Part shown: positions 18,301-26,397 of the stretch, piece by piece
How positions within the stretch are numbered: position 1 is the stretch's first letter
How the letters are laid out: every line of letters starts with the position of its first letter
NCBI RefSeq assembly: GCF_000003815.2
Contig: NC_049991.1
Span: forward strand, 7,092,087-7,156,086
DNA: 64,000 nucleotides
DNA from: Branchiostoma floridae
Taxonomy: Eukaryota > Chordata > Leptocardii > Amphioxiformes > Branchiostomatidae
Direction of reading: 5' to 3'
Notes under the pieces: model-generated
Seen by the model: only the letters and a program-made list of their open reading frames with translations
Told to the model about the DNA's origin: nothing
The model's database searches: none
Position numbers and translations under genes: made by a program

Positions 18301-21057
18301 GTTGCATGTATGTCTAAAGACGGTAAGCAAACCAAACAAATAAACTAAGCTGCTTAAGCGTTTTATAAATGGCATAAATGGTATATTTAAAATCTTAAAT
18401 AAAATTACGGTTAGTCGGGGCAACGATCCTCAAATAGAAATTAAAATGATGATGATTTTGTTTCACATATAGATGTAGTTCATTGATCTTATGCTCGGAT
18501 CAAAATTTCTTCCTTTCTGATTATGCATTACTATGATTTTTACGATGGCCTGCAAAAACAATTAGGGCCTTTTCCTTGCATTTTGTGCGTGACTCTATGC
18601 TAGCTTACCGGTTTGCTTTGTTTTTTGAAATAGAAGAAGAAGAAGAACCTGGATGATGACTTCATTCTCTCGAAACCGAACAAGGCGACTGCCGAAGCGG
18701 CCAGCCCGTCCAAGTCCGCCCCAGGACCGAAGGTGATCCCTGGCGCTCCGGTCAAGAACACCACGAGAACGTACGACTGGAAGCTGCCCGAAGGTGAAGA
18801 GACAGACGGCGAAGATGAAGAAGCAAAGGAGAAAGTGAAAGACAAGAAGGACAAGAAACCTAAAGAGGAAGAACAGGTGAGGCAACTGACCAATCTTGAG
18901 TTGAAAGTAGCGCTGTATGTTTTTTGTACAGCCAAATAAATAAAATGAAATCAAAAACTCAATGGTGGATCTGAAATATTGCCAATGATTATTACTGAAG
19001 AATATCGTTTATTCGCTGATGAAGGTCCCTGTTGGATTCATGTTCAACACAACAACAGTGATAGGTAAATGACATGACAAATATACATCAATATGCAAAA
19101 GATCTATATTCAATTTGAACATGAATTTTGGGAAAAAAATACAAATTATTGACCACAGATGAGTTACTTGTTTACTGATTTGGCTTGACTATTTTTGTTG
19201 CATATGCTATCGACAAATGAGAATATAGCAAACCTGATAACGTTAATTATGACTAAAAAGTCACGGACACATAATACGACACAGTGTTTCCTTTGCATCT
19301 CATTATATTTCAGCCATACCATAGGTATGGTGAAATATATTGTATTCGTAATGTTTCTTTCTTTCTCCTGTCAAATCTTCAAATCGATTCAACTCCGTCG
19401 TTCCTGGATCGAATTACTTGCAATTTGGCACAAGGGTAGAGTGGGTTAATACCCAGGTGCTTTTTCTCATTTTTTTCATATCTTTCTTTAAAATGATTTT
19501 ATTCATGTTTTTTGCAATTTTTATGTACATTTTGCCCCCCTGTACCCTGGTATTACAGCCGAATGACCTGAAATTTGGTACAGAGGTGCCTTGATCATAT
19601 GCCCACAAGGATCCAAAAACAATTTTGGCATACGGTACAGCAAAATGTTTCATTTTGGCATTTTTTGCCCCAAAAATGACCTTTTTGGCTCCTATACCCC
19701 CATTTTACAACCAAATGACCTGAAATTTGGTATAGGAGTGCCGTCTACATATGCGCACATGAATTCATTAACACTTTTGGCATACTGTACAACAAAATGC
19801 TTAATTTTGGAATTTTTTGGCCATTGTTTGACCAAAAACGTACGCTTTTGGCTCCTGTTCCCTGGTCTTGTAACCAAATGACCTACATTTTGGTAAATAG
19901 GTGTACTAGATATTCATTCAAATGACCCGTGAATAATTTCTGGCATAAACCACTTCAAAATGATATATTTGGGGACTTTTTTGGTAATTCTCCACTGGCC
20001 AGAGGGTCAACGACCTCAAGGTCGTTGACCTCTCCTACCCGAAGACAGCATGTGCAGATGTCTATATATACTAGTAACTTGATTAAAGAGGCAACCAATC
20101 ACGCAGCCTGAGTCAACATCCCGAAGGGGATTGGCAGCCCATCAGTGAGCCCGGTGTTATCTGGATGAGTCCATTCTAGCACGGAGGGGGTACATATTTT
20201 TTAAATTCATCTTTGGATTATATAATGTCTCTCAATGGGAGTATTTTTGAACTGGACTATTTTGCAATTTTACATGGGGTGTACTGGAAGAGTCCATTAT
20301 TGCATGGAGGGGGGCATTTTTTAAAATTTTGTTTATGGACTTTGGTGATTTGATATGTCAAAGTGTTTCAGTGTGGTTATTTTCTGACTGGTCAACTTTG
20401 CAATTTTACATAGGTTGTGCTGGAAGAGTCCATCCTTACATGGGGGGATTTTTGAAATCCATTTTTGGGACTTTGGTGATTACGTCCAAGTCCAATTTTA
20501 GCGGATGTATTTTTGGACTGCACCACTTTACATATGGGCATCACAAGAAGAGTCCATTCTTGCATGGGGATGTTTTCAAATTTATTTTTGGAAAGGTGAT
20601 GATTCAATAGTCCATTTTTAGTGGAAGTGTTTTTGGACTGGTCTATTTTACCTTTTCATGCCTTTTTTGCTTAGTTCAACCTTGGCCATATTTTCAGTGG
20701 GAGTATTTCTGGACTGGTCTATTGTGCAAATTCACACAGGGTGCACTGGAAGAGTCCATTCTTGCACTAGGAATTTTGTAAGATTCATTTTTGTGTGTCA
20801 TTAAGTGTCATTAGTGGAAGTGACTTTTAAACAAAAGTGTTCGATTTTTGCACGTGGGTGATTTTGGAATAGTCTATTGTTGCATGGGGGGGGGAGATGG
20901 CTGAAATATGCTGCATGTGCTCTCAAGCAAATGTCGGCCTTTCTAGTTCATTTTTGCCTTTTTCTCCCAGCCTGCGGTGGCGCCCGAAGAAATTGAAGTG
21001 GAGGAAGAAGACATGGACGAGGATGAGGAAGTCAGCCTGTTCTCCAAGTACTATTAA
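152..21057 (+). CDS. Polycystin-1-like protein (PKD1L family), 3' part, 20 exons
   Basis: Spliced exons 152-382, 859-1029, 1525-1685, 2218-2491, 3109-3334, 3689-3792, 4455-4673, 5534-5660, 6592-6830, 7303-7477, 8127-8380, 9758-9976, 11505-11703, 12908-13013, 14425-14572, 15137-15288, 17062-17219, 17875-18029, 18634-18876 and 20971-21057 total 3648 bases, giving 1215 residues plus TAA. Local order: GPS motif with CDCNHLTSF (residues 11-19), first membrane segment, PLAT domain (about 85-210), membrane segments 2-5 with Lys/Glu-rich cytosolic loops, then a TRP-like module: S1, extracellular polycystin (TOP) domain, S2-S5, pore loop with VLGD, S6, acidic/basic tail. This is the polycystin-1 layout; family members are autocleaved at the GPS and pair with polycystin-2-type channel subunits in cell or ciliary membranes. 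The N-terminal ectodomain (expected REJ and other domains) is outside the window. It resembles PKD1L2/PKD1L3 more than PKD1, but I cannot assign an orthologue. All introns are GT-AG. Confidence 0.92.
383..858 (+). other. PKD1L intron after exon a
   Basis: GT-AG intron of 476 bases, AT-rich. I see no repeat, RNA gene or extra exon in it. The next five introns (1030-1524, 1686-2217, 2492-3108, 3335-3688, 3793-4454) were read too and look equally plain, apart from the C-run before 2204. Confidence 0.7.
859..1029 (+). CDS. PKD1L exon b: start of PLAT domain
   Basis: Acceptor gttttcag, donor GAG|gtacga, phase 0 to 0, 57 residues. YFYKLDIYTGMRPGAGTKSR followed by VNFILSGEEGDSG is the classic first half of a PLAT/LH2 beta-sandwich, which in polycystins sits in the cytosol between the first and second membrane segments. 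Confidence 0.92.
1525..1685 (+). CDS. PKD1L exon c: second part of PLAT domain
   Basis: Acceptor cttcaacacag, donor GAGAG|gttagt, phase 0 to 2. It encodes LRRGNIDHVLLGVPKSLG, LTFLRVWHDNSGKG and WYCNKVVIQDIQTGE, matching the PLAT core that ends with the conserved W-x-x-x-x-V-x-I-x-D strand. Confidence 0.92.
2218..2491 (+). CDS. PKD1L exon d: PLAT end, linker and membrane segment 2
   Basis: Acceptor ttttctctgtag follows a C-run at about 2189-2203; donor GAG|gtcagt; phase 2 to 0. RFYFLCDRWLAVEEDDG closes the PLAT domain. FTRTQRLTCCVALLFLTM with IANAMFY is a strongly conserved polycystin-1 family signature at the second membrane segment. Confidence 0.93.
3109..3334 (+). CDS. PKD1L exon e: membrane segment 3 and charged loop
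   Basis: Acceptor gttttccag, donor AAGG|gtatgg, phase 0 to 1. The first half has GPITLSLTNIIISIESTL, then a hydrophobic segment; the second half is a run of Lys and Glu (PEEKEAEAKAKQKEEE and onward), expected to form a cytosolic helix or coiled coil. Confidence 0.88.
3689..3792 (+). CDS. PKD1L exon f: acidic cytosolic loop
   Basis: Acceptor gtgttcag, donor GAG|gtgaat, phase 1 to 0, 34 whole codons. It encodes FDDIGKELEPEEKEAMKLKE and a further acidic stretch ending PTAEE. It continues the charged loop and carries no catalytic motif. Frame continuity with both neighbours supports it. Confidence 0.82.
4455..4673 (+). CDS. PKD1L exon g: membrane segments 4 and start of 5
   Basis: Acceptor ttgttttccag, donor AAG|gtacgg, phase 0 to 0, 73 residues. 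LPWWIIYVGWVLAFFSILGP and FQSTLVVQPIK match the conserved polycystin-1 family segment in which PWW begins a membrane helix and the FQS-QP-K motif leads into the next one. Confidence 0.92.
5136..5317. mobile_element. Near-perfect foldback element (MITE) in PKD1L intron
   Basis: A 182-base palindrome-like element with arms of about 80 bases. It begins GTTACAACAATTTTCATCAA and ends with the inverse, finishing GAAAATTGTTGTAAC. The arms pair almost base for base (for example ATGTCTACCAGTA against TACTGGTAGACAT) around a short loop near 5219-5232. No coding capacity. The flanks show no clear short target duplication, but similar longer sequence (caaatggcattcgttgaa / caaatgacattcatcttcaa) borders both sides. 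Confidence 0.8.
5534..5660 (+). CDS. PKD1L exon h: membrane segment 5 end and acidic loop
   Basis: Acceptor ttcttttcttag, donor GGCG|gtaagt, phase 0 to 1. IVAIAMLVAIIFKKP completes the fifth membrane helix; EEEDDSLPEEYKLGQDEEW and WIDSEENG form an acidic cytosolic loop typical of the family before the TRP-like module. Confidence 0.88.
5661..6591 (+). other. PKD1L intron after exon h
   Basis: GT-AG intron of 931 bases. Open frames around 5941-6346 have no domain, no splice support and no frame link to the gene. I see nothing else. Confidence 0.6.
6592..6830 (+). CDS. PKD1L exon i: pre-S1 helix and S1
   Basis: Acceptor ttgtttctccag, donor AAG|gtcagt, phase 1 to 0. It has ITEEQLREIKETRRKEIMMW (amphipathic pre-S1), then KEFLAYTFFLCVLLLLANEH (S1) and a short post-S1 region. 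The E-x-L-x-x-x-R pattern before S1 is usual in polycystins. Confidence 0.9.
7303..7477 (+). CDS. PKD1L exon j: extracellular polycystin (TOP) domain, part 1
   Basis: The acceptor is tattttcgaaaaag, with a weak pyrimidine tract; donor ACAG|gtttgc; phase 0 to 1. VSNFWKWAKGSLIPALY and YRIGPARFRQLRVQT are characteristic: the F-W-x-W motif starts the S1-S2 extracellular domain and the R-x-G-x-x-R-x-R-Q-x-R-V block is the family hallmark. Confidence 0.9.
7589..7752. mobile_element. Foldback element (MITE-like hairpin) in PKD1L intron
   Basis: Inverted arms of about 72 bases around a short GC-rich loop. The left arm starts CCAAGCAGGTCCTACGGTAG; the right arm ends TACCGTAGGATCTGCTTGG. The inner part pairs too (CTAGGAGTGTG against CACACTCCTAG). 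Non-coding. Confidence 0.75.
8127..8380 (+). CDS. PKD1L exon k: extracellular polycystin domain, part 2
   Basis: Acceptor ctaataacag, donor ATG|gtaatt, phase 1 to 0, 84 whole codons. It encodes RCQTTRIGIEECYDSYSF, VPWDLWFVYQTSGE and YGAGGYVVELGVN. The C-Y-x-x-Y-S and G-x-G-G-Y/F-V-x-x-L motifs match the polycystin extracellular domain (Pfam PKD_channel, N-terminal part). Confidence 0.92.
8381..9757 (+). other. PKD1L intron after exon k
   Basis: GT-AG intron of 1377 bases. A weak inverted repeat near 8488-8572 (aggagtta / taactcct ends) hints at a decayed foldback element. The rest is AT-rich with no recognisable feature. Confidence 0.5.
9758..9976 (+). CDS. PKD1L exon l: extracellular domain end and S2 start
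   Basis: Acceptor tctacacag, donor CAG|gtacgt, phase 0 to 0, 73 residues. WIDHNTRAVVTEFSVYNAN and INLFGCVILTAEFPPTG are the conserved W-x-D-x-x-T-R-A-V-x-x-E-F-x-x-Y-N motif; FRLYSYVGSLAIIIITAQ opens the S2 helix. Confidence 0.94.
9977..11504 (+). other. PKD1L intron after exon l
   Basis: GT-AG intron of 1528 bases. It carries the repeat copy at about 11025-11246 (separate entry) and otherwise unremarkable sequence. CCAAT-like ATTGG motifs near 10900-10990 are probably part of degenerate repeats. Confidence 0.5.
11025..11246. mobile_element. MITE family copy 1 (GCGGCACTGCGGGGTTC ends)
   Basis: Inverted sub-terminal motifs: GGTGCGGCACTGCGGGGTTC near 11060-11080 on the plus strand, and its inverse GAACCCAGCAGTGCCGCACC near 11180-11200. 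The outer right part (tgcagtgagat) matches, inverted, the start of the copy at 16777-17031. The interior shares gtattttgt and tttacgcatta with that copy. Ends are approximate. Confidence 0.6.
11505..11703 (+). CDS. PKD1L exon m: S2 end, S2-S3 linker, S3
   Basis: Acceptor acttttacttctag, donor CCAC|gtgagt, phase 0 to 1. VLWVVFIIYFTFREIGKI and FKSFWNWVEIVIILMSFVSL match S2, the basic linker and S3 of polycystin and TRP-type channels. Confidence 0.93.
12587..12801. mobile_element. Foldback element (MITE) in PKD1L intron
   Basis: Inverted arms of about 53 bases: left GTTACTCAAGCAACTG with GAAACGGTCAGATGTTTCA; right TGAAACATCTGACCGTTTC with CGCTTGAGTAAC. A 110-base unpaired interior includes tttgtcagtgacacttaag. 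No coding capacity. The family is not identified. Confidence 0.75.
12908..13013 (+). CDS. PKD1L exon n: S3-S4 loop and S4
   Basis: Acceptor cccttgttag, donor ATGAG|gtaaaa, phase 1 to 2. It encodes KFVSFQRLATMDEMYVYVMS then TLTYVGVFKFMRLMR, an S4-like segment with K/R near its cytosolic end, as in polycystins. Confidence 0.9.
13381..14352. mobile_element. piggyBac-like non-autonomous element (MITE) with TTAA target sites
   Basis: A 972-base element bounded by TTAA on both sides (13377-13380 and 14353-14356). The ends are inverted: CCCTCAAACACCCGA at the left and TCGGGTGCTTGAGGG at the right. TTAA duplication plus CCCT ends is the signature of the piggyBac superfamily. Three internal palindromes of the form TGGGGTCC-4 nt-GGACCCCA occur at 13397-13416, 13574-13593 and 14291-14310. 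No transposase frame is visible, so it would depend on an enzyme made elsewhere. Confidence 0.85.
14425..14572 (+). CDS. PKD1L exon o: S4-S5 linker and S5
   Basis: Acceptor ctaccatag, donor AAG|gtaact, phase 2 to 0. FNKRVCILLAIIKNSIPALG is followed by LFTVMFTICMTAFALSGLVI and FGQNMPGFK, the S5 helix and turret that lead to the pore. Confidence 0.93.
15137..15288 (+). CDS. PKD1L exon p: pore loop and S6
   Basis: Acceptor ttgttcaaccag, donor GTCAG|gtaggg, phase 0 to 2. The pore helix and filter read STYEGLLAMVLGDLNFEDM; the L-G-D at local residues 965-967 is the position of the polycystin-2 filter. S6 follows as ILGPVYFCVFVNLMIMLVMN with MFV and shows no Arg, Lys or His within the helix. Confidence 0.93.
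15406..15559. mobile_element. Short foldback element in PKD1L intron
   Basis: Outer arms TCCAAACTCCAGTTTTTGT and ACAAAAACTAGAGTTGGA are inverted copies, as are the inner CTGTGACGT and ACGTCACAG. The right arm has an insertion of roughly 20 bases. The ends are approximate. Confidence 0.5.
16777..17031. mobile_element. MITE family copy 2 (255 bases)
   Basis: Terminal inverted repeats of about 51 bases. The left end begins AAGGTAGTATCTCACTGCAC and includes GTCACTGCGGGGTTCG; the right end includes CGAACCCCACAGTGACGCAA and finishes GAGTGCACCTT. It is the same family as the copy at 11025-11246. The element stops just upstream of the acceptor at 17061. Confidence 0.7.
17062..17219 (+). CDS. PKD1L exon q: post-S6 cytosolic segment
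   Basis: Acceptor gttctttctcag, donor GGAA|gtgagt, phase 2 to 1. SILDETYGAVMEDESQHGS corresponds to the A/V-I-x-x-D/E-x-Y post-S6 signature of polycystins, followed by FMWMRFKRFTGIGGRPKPPE. Confidence 0.92.
17875..18029 (+). CDS. PKD1L exon r: acidic C-terminal tail
   Basis: Acceptor tcttgtttgcccag, donor GGC|gtaagt, phase 1 to 0. PFNGIRVTNASDKFVYRGM is followed by a Tyr/Asp/Glu-rich stretch (YYDEQDEGIYEDDDVDDI). I recognise no separate domain. Frame continuity is exact. Confidence 0.85.
18634..18876 (+). CDS. PKD1L exon s: low-complexity charged tail
   Basis: Acceptor ttttgaaatag, donor CAG|gtgagg, phase 0 to 0, 81 residues. It starts KKKKNLDDDFILSKPNK, then a Pro/Ala/Ser linker, then TYDWKLPEGEETDGEDEE and a Lys/Glu repeat. 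It is likely a disordered cytosolic tail. The acceptor is embedded in an A-rich stretch, so the first few codons are less certain. Confidence 0.8.
19390..19920. repeat. Degenerate tandem repeat, unit about 150-165 bases
   Basis: The motif aa(a/t)gacct(g/c)a(a/c)attttgg recurs near 19562, 19714 and 19877. Each copy is followed by similar text with ttttggcata and gtacaacaaaatg, and a line of thymine-rich spacer. At least three partial copies can be followed; a fourth, weaker one starts at about 19400. Confidence 0.65.
20150..20895. repeat. Degenerate minisatellite, unit about 120-200 bases
   Basis: The phrase ctgga(a/t)gagtccatt followed by (g)catgg(a)gggg recurs near 20159, 20286, 20419, 20545 and 20748. 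Each is followed by ttttggactttgg-like text and then ggactggtctatttt. Spacing varies because of indels. Non-coding. Confidence 0.65.
20971..21057 (+). CDS. PKD1L terminal exon with stop codon
   Basis: Acceptor tttttctcccag, phase 0, 28 residues then TAA at 21055-21057. It encodes PAVAPEEIEVEEEDMDEDEE and ends VSLFSKYY. It continues the acidic tail; the total coding length closes in frame here. Confidence 0.86.
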   Translation, partial: PAVAPEEIEVEEEDMDEDEEVSLFSKYY

Positions 21058-21088
21058 TAACCCTACATCACTTCACATATCCATGATT

Positions 21089-21094
21089 AATAAA
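21089..21094 (+). terminator. Candidate proximal poly(A) signal
   Basis: AATAAA about 30 bases after the PKD1L stop codon. This is unusually close but possible. It is only a hexamer match in AT-rich DNA. Confidence 0.3.
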
Positions 21095-21890
21095 TATTCT
21101 TCAATTGCATGCATTACCGGTATAATATACATAGCATAATTTAAGCCATATCTACTTGGCGTGTATGTATATGTAACTATATGTATATACACTGTACAAT
21201 ACCATAGATTAAGCAACTACACTTAACAGGCTATATTTGTACAAAGACAAGACCACAATTGACGGTCTGACGCATGTATGTAATTGTTTGATCACACCAA
21301 GTACAGTTGATAAGGTAGCACAAAATGAGAATCTAAATATAGCTCTGGTAATAGCCCTGGGCATAGATATAAATGTATTTAAAACGAGCCCAACCTATAG
21401 ATGTTCTGCTATTTTTGTACCAAAGACTTAGTATCTACGTCATGATAACTGTCATTTGGGAACGGGTACTTTAAAAGTTACACACATTCTTCAGAAGATG
21501 CATTTGTGTCACCCCCCCCCCCCCCAATCTTATGGAAAAATTATAGCAATTCATACATTCTATAAATGTTGCCTTGAAAAATTTACCGTATACGTGTACC
21601 GAACGCAGTACTTTTGATACAATATTATCAAGTGACTTGGAATTCTAAGAAACGTCTATCCCAGATGTCTATAAATGCCTATGAAGATCTATATAATTAT
21701 AAATATACCTTCTCGTGTCTTAGTGAGTCTCAATAATTGTCTGAAATAACAAATGGTACATTAAATGCGACGTTAGCATTGTCCACAACGTGCAATATGT
21801 GCAATTATGTTATGGTGAATACCAAAGTCTGTAGTTCTTAACCTTGCCCAAGCTGCTGTATCACATATGTGTACTTACCATATTGAAAAT

Positions 21891-21896
21891 AATAAA
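21891..21896 (+). terminator. Candidate distal poly(A) signal
   Basis: AATAAA about 830 bases after the PKD1L stop, a more typical 3' UTR length. It is only a hexamer match. Confidence 0.35.
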
Positions 21897-22666
21897 TATT
21901 TGCACACATTACATACAGTGATTTTGCTTGATCTTTTACAACGTCTGCCTTATCATAGCATTTCTACACAGCATCTGTTATTTCTACAAGTAACAGTTTT
22001 GAAAAAAATGTTGCCTTATTCAATAATTGTGGTATTTTATCTTTGACATTCTGTGGATGTTGTTTTATGTAGCATAGAAAATGGTCACGATCTAGAAATG
22101 CTTCCTACATTATTGACACGGTAAGATTCAAGCTTGCAACAAATACTGGCCGTACTAATAACTGACATTTACCACATTGATAATTGCCCTATCAGAATCC
22201 AGTGATATGCTGCTATATATAAACTTGATACAACTCTACGCCCTCACTCAAAACAACCAGCTTTTAGCCTTCCCTTGTTGTGCCACTTTGGCATCTGATT
22301 CAAATGTATCATGCTTGACAAAAAAAAAATGCTCGTAAAGAATACCACCGAGTCTTTGAGAAAGGCAAGCTAATTCTTTTTGACTGTTTCTGTCTTACCT
22401 TAATCTAACAACTTCAGCTTCATTGATGTATTTCGTAGGACAATAACCAACAATATCACCATATCATAGATATTTAGCCAATCAAATTCCGTGGAATACA
22501 TGACTTGAAAGTGTGGTAAATCGTTTAGACAAGTCAGTTATATAGAAATCCTTTGCAGATGATACGTCTTTCATAGGCGGCTGGTTATGACCTTGACTGG
22601 TGAAGAGTAACAGGGGACGTCAAATCGGTGGAGCTTTACCGTTACCTTAAGCATCAAACCGATCAC

Positions 22667-22766
22667 NNNNNNNNNNNNNNNNNNNNNNNNNNNNNNNNNN
22701 NNNNNNNNNNNNNNNNNNNNNNNNNNNNNNNNNNNNNNNNNNNNNNNNNNNNNNNNNNNNNNNNNN
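22667..22766. other. Assembly gap, 100 Ns
   Basis: A run of exactly 100 Ns, probably a placeholder gap of unknown true size. Frames drawn across it are artefacts. Confidence 0.99.
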
Positions 22767-24112
22767 GAAGTGTAGGTTTGACCCTTCGTGCATCGTATCG
22801 AGCCGTAGCAAAGACAATATTGTCAAACAGCTACTTGTACTTCGAAGAACCATCACGCTTCATTTGAGGAGGACTTTACCTATTTATCATTTCCTTGTGT
22901 CTAAAACTATGCGTTTACCACTTGCTGATGATTTCTTTTGATACACATTCGAGCAGAAGAGACATCTGCAAACGGCAGACTATGATAATGCATCCCTGTG
23001 TTTCTAAATTACCGAATGAAATAAATTTGCTTTCGTTCCGCGTTTATTCGATGTGACGAGAATGTAATACTATATACAAAATTAATCAAGATGTCGACAA
23101 ATTTAAACCCATCCATAACTATCATGTGATCTGCGAGTGATACACATTTATGTCTATATTATTAATTAACCTATAAATCGATATAGAAATCGTCTGTTGC
23201 AAATACAATTTGCTACATACAATTATCATTATAATTTTACTATCCTGTGCTTCTTTTTTGCCGATAAGGTTGATTTGATTGATTGCATTTCCGACACGAA
23301 GTAATTACTAATACATTTCATTAAAGTTGCTGGGAGAGTCCTGTGATATTCGATCTTCTGTTTTTAGCTTCTCGATCGAGTTAGTCCTTAAAATCTTCTT
23401 GACAGATATTGATGATAAGGAGATATTAAGGGCTCAATTCTCCTTGTGCCTATTGATTATCATCGTTGCACTCTCTACAGTATTGCAATGAAGTTTCTAT
23501 TTAATGCATTTGGTTTTAGAAATGTACTTGTTTTATAGTATATATACATTTGATTTACCTGTATAAAGCCTACTTGTCATATAAGTTAGGCAGCAAGTAA
23601 TTCATTTGTAGGCTCCAAAGCTAATGCCTAAGTGAAAAAATGGACAAAATGTATGCTTTTACATTTCTTGTTGTTGTATTTTTAAAACATAATAATACAG
23701 TCAATCATTGCAAGTATACAAAATCACTGTAAATAGTATTATAGCCTTCATATATAAAACAACTTCTACAACTAAACTCAAGGTAAATTTCTATCCCTTC
23801 TATATTTTCTTGGGACGATGTTTTTCTCAAAATCTGGTGCTGGGCTGTCATCCACAAATTTCACTTCCTGTGGCGTTATATAAAATACTAAGATTCCTAT
23901 CAGAAGGTGCATGGTTCCTAGTACTGTGCACGAGCTTTAAATTGTCAAAGGTAACAAGCCAAACACACATCTTAACATGTTTCAAGCATGATCCAGACAA
24001 AACTTGTTTAAAGTTGGTGGCATTCACTTTTGACATATGACCCACAGTGCATTTTGCTTCACATGTACAGTTAGGGTCAATGAGCTCTGTATACAAATTC
24101 AAATGATCTTGT

Positions 24113-24164
<52 letters not shown>

Positions 24165-26193
24165 CAAAAGATCAAAGACACCTGAATGTAGCTGATTCAC
24201 AAATACAGCCCACATGCTGTTTATATTTCTGCAGTTAGTTTCGTCCTCCAGGTTCGTAGTAGACAAAATAAACAAATTGTCTCAGATTTGATGTCTTCAA
24301 TGTTTGATACAAACTATGTTGCGGAAGGTATGCTTCACGTTTTGCTCTGTATCAAAGTCGATATATCTCATTAACCATCTCTTAGTAACAAAGATGACAA
24401 CACCATCAGTCAAAGGTAAAGTGGTGGCCGCTGTCTTAAATCCCTTTAATCCATTGATAGGTCGATATAACCATATATCCGTTCCGGTAAAATACCGCTT
24501 GTAGAGCGAACATTTGTCTCGCTTTTGAATATCATCCAACGCCATTGAAATATTTTTTTCAAAAGTGTAAAGACGAAAAAAAATATCACTGCCCGGAAGT
24601 CTTTGCGTCTTTAAGTCTCAATCAAGAAATGAAATCAATCCATATATATTTGAAGATAATGAAAAGCATTTACGCCACGCCGTCGTTGTCTTCATAAACG
24701 ATGGCGTTAAACGTAAATTCTACAGATAAATTCACAGCAAGTATGTTTATTGATTTTAGATCACCCAATTGCCTCTACACCTTCCATCTCTTTCATTTGT
24801 TCTTACACACCAATATCTCATGTTGTCAGCGGCAATCCAGACATTATCTCACAAAGGTCGCACGATCAATAAAGAATTAGTAGTGATACCTCAGATACAC
24901 GTGGCTGCTTGTCAGCTTTCTTAGAAAATCTAAGACGGGTTCTTTGCAAGATCGAAGGCTATGCACATCGATATAGAAATGAATAGGCAGATTTTCTTGA
25001 AATATGTACATTTTGATCTTAAAATCTTTACTTTTGTCATTTAATTCAAGTGAGAACTTTTTTTTCTTGGACAAGGCGTAGTTATACTGCTTTGTGTTGT
25101 TTAACATGTGCAAATGCATTGTTTTATACTTTCTACTCTCAAATACTAGATATACTGCTTATAACTAGAGGCTAATTTGCCAAGAGCATAAACTTTGTAG
25201 ACGATGATATTAGGGACGTGAAGCTTACAAGATTACAACTGTACCACAATAGTGGAGCTGTATCCCTTTCTAGCCTCTCTATAAAAGGCTCTACGAGTCG
25301 ATCCTTTTAAGACTGTTTTTCTTTTCATTGAGCTTGCTCTATTTGCATTGTGATGTAGACCCTCTCTGTAAAACCCGTTAATGAAGCCACATTTTCTTCA
25401 AAATGTGCAAAGAGTGATTTGAATCATAGATTGAACCCTTTGAAGATACTTTCTCGTTTTTTTAGATAGTAAACATAGCTAGCATCAAGTTACATTGCTC
25501 AGTTACATCAATCAACGGATATGCACATTTTTACAAATTTTGAACTAGACTAACAAGACTTGGTATGTTACATGTAGTTTCAAGTGCTCATGGCGACAGG
25601 AGATATAAATTGTGTCCATTAATAAATATCATTACAAAACGTCAAAAGTATCACGGTTATGTTTTTTTCAGTTGCTCTCAAGCAGAGGTTTAGCTCCGAC
25701 TGTTTTTTGACCTTTTAACACGCTTTCTATTTTGTACTGTTTTGTTGATGTCTCTCGGCCTAAGATCTGCAGGCACTAACACCGTGGCGGAGCAAACCTA
25801 TTTGATTCCATTGAATAAGGGAGACATTAACAAAATGGTACGGGACAAAAAATCCGCTAAAACGCATAAAAACAGAAACAGGAACAGCCAAAGCCTAACT
25901 TCTGCTTGGAGAGTATTTTCAGTAACCTCAGTTGACATGTATTTGTTGTGTACCTATATTTGTTCATTTTATAAACGTGAAAGCGATAGAATATCGAAAA
26001 TTCATATCGTAAAATTTGAAATGCTCACAACAAGGATTGTAAACTTCAGTGGTTCAACTGTTCAGAACTCGATTAAAAAGATTCGATAACCTTGTATTCA
26101 ATATACAAGAAAGACAAGTATGTAGATGTAGTTTTGGGTAGTCAGAACTAGATTTGGTCCCAAGTGTATATTTTTCTGCACCTAATGTTCCCA
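22767..26193. other. Intergenic region between convergent genes
   Basis: AT-rich sequence between the 3' end of PKD1L and the 3' end of the GSG1-like gene. It holds an AT microsatellite at 24119-24161. Open frames here (for example 23708-24040, 25742-26089) show no domain or splice logic. The lower part probably includes the GSG1-like 3' UTR, but I found no AATAAA on the minus strand within about 500 bases of the stop. Confidence 0.5.
24119..24161. repeat. (AT)n microsatellite
   Basis: About 21 perfect AT dinucleotides. Confidence 0.97.
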
Positions 26194-26397
26194 TTAAATA
26201 GCTGTCTGTTGACAGAATGGATAGCCCATGATCATGTTTTCGGGAACCCTGTTCCAGTCCACCCTCTTGACGGGAGTCCTTGTGGCGGGGGTGACGGCGG
26301 GGGTGTGGGGGATACTGACAGGTGGAGGGGGGTCGGGACGAACCAGAGGTGCCGACTGCTGCAACCACTGCTCAATGGCCCATCGCTCCTGCTTTTC
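26194..26397 (-). CDS. GSG1-like exon 5: Pro-rich C-terminal tail and stop
   Basis: Acceptor ctattctcatccag, phase 0, 67 residues then TAA (26196-26194). It encodes EKQERWAIEQWLQQSAPLVR, a Pro/Thr-rich linker (PDPPPPVSIPHTPAVTPATR) and VDWNRVPENMIMGYPFCQQ. The cytosolic tail is not conserved enough for me to compare. The GC-rich exon contrasts with its AT-rich surroundings. Confidence 0.82.
   Translation of the reverse strand, partial: EKQERWAIEQWLQQSAPLVRPDPPPPVSIPHTPAVTPATRTPVKRVDWNRVPENMIMGYPFCQQTAI

Larger units (their letters stand above)
18877..20970 (+). other. Last PKD1L intron, repeat-filled
   Basis: GT-AG intron of 2094 bases. About 19390-19920 is a degenerate tandem repeat of about 155-base units and about 20150-20895 is a second, different degenerate tandem repeat (separate entries). 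The first 500 bases are ordinary AT-rich intron. Confidence 0.6.
21058..22666 (+). other. PKD1L 3' UTR and start of intergenic region
   Basis: AT-rich sequence after the stop. Two AATAAA hexamers lie on the plus strand, at 21089-21094 (about 30 bases after the stop) and at 21891-21896, so the mRNA may end near 21.1 kb or near 21.9 kb. A C-run is present at about 21513-21526. No further exon is supported. Confidence 0.45.
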
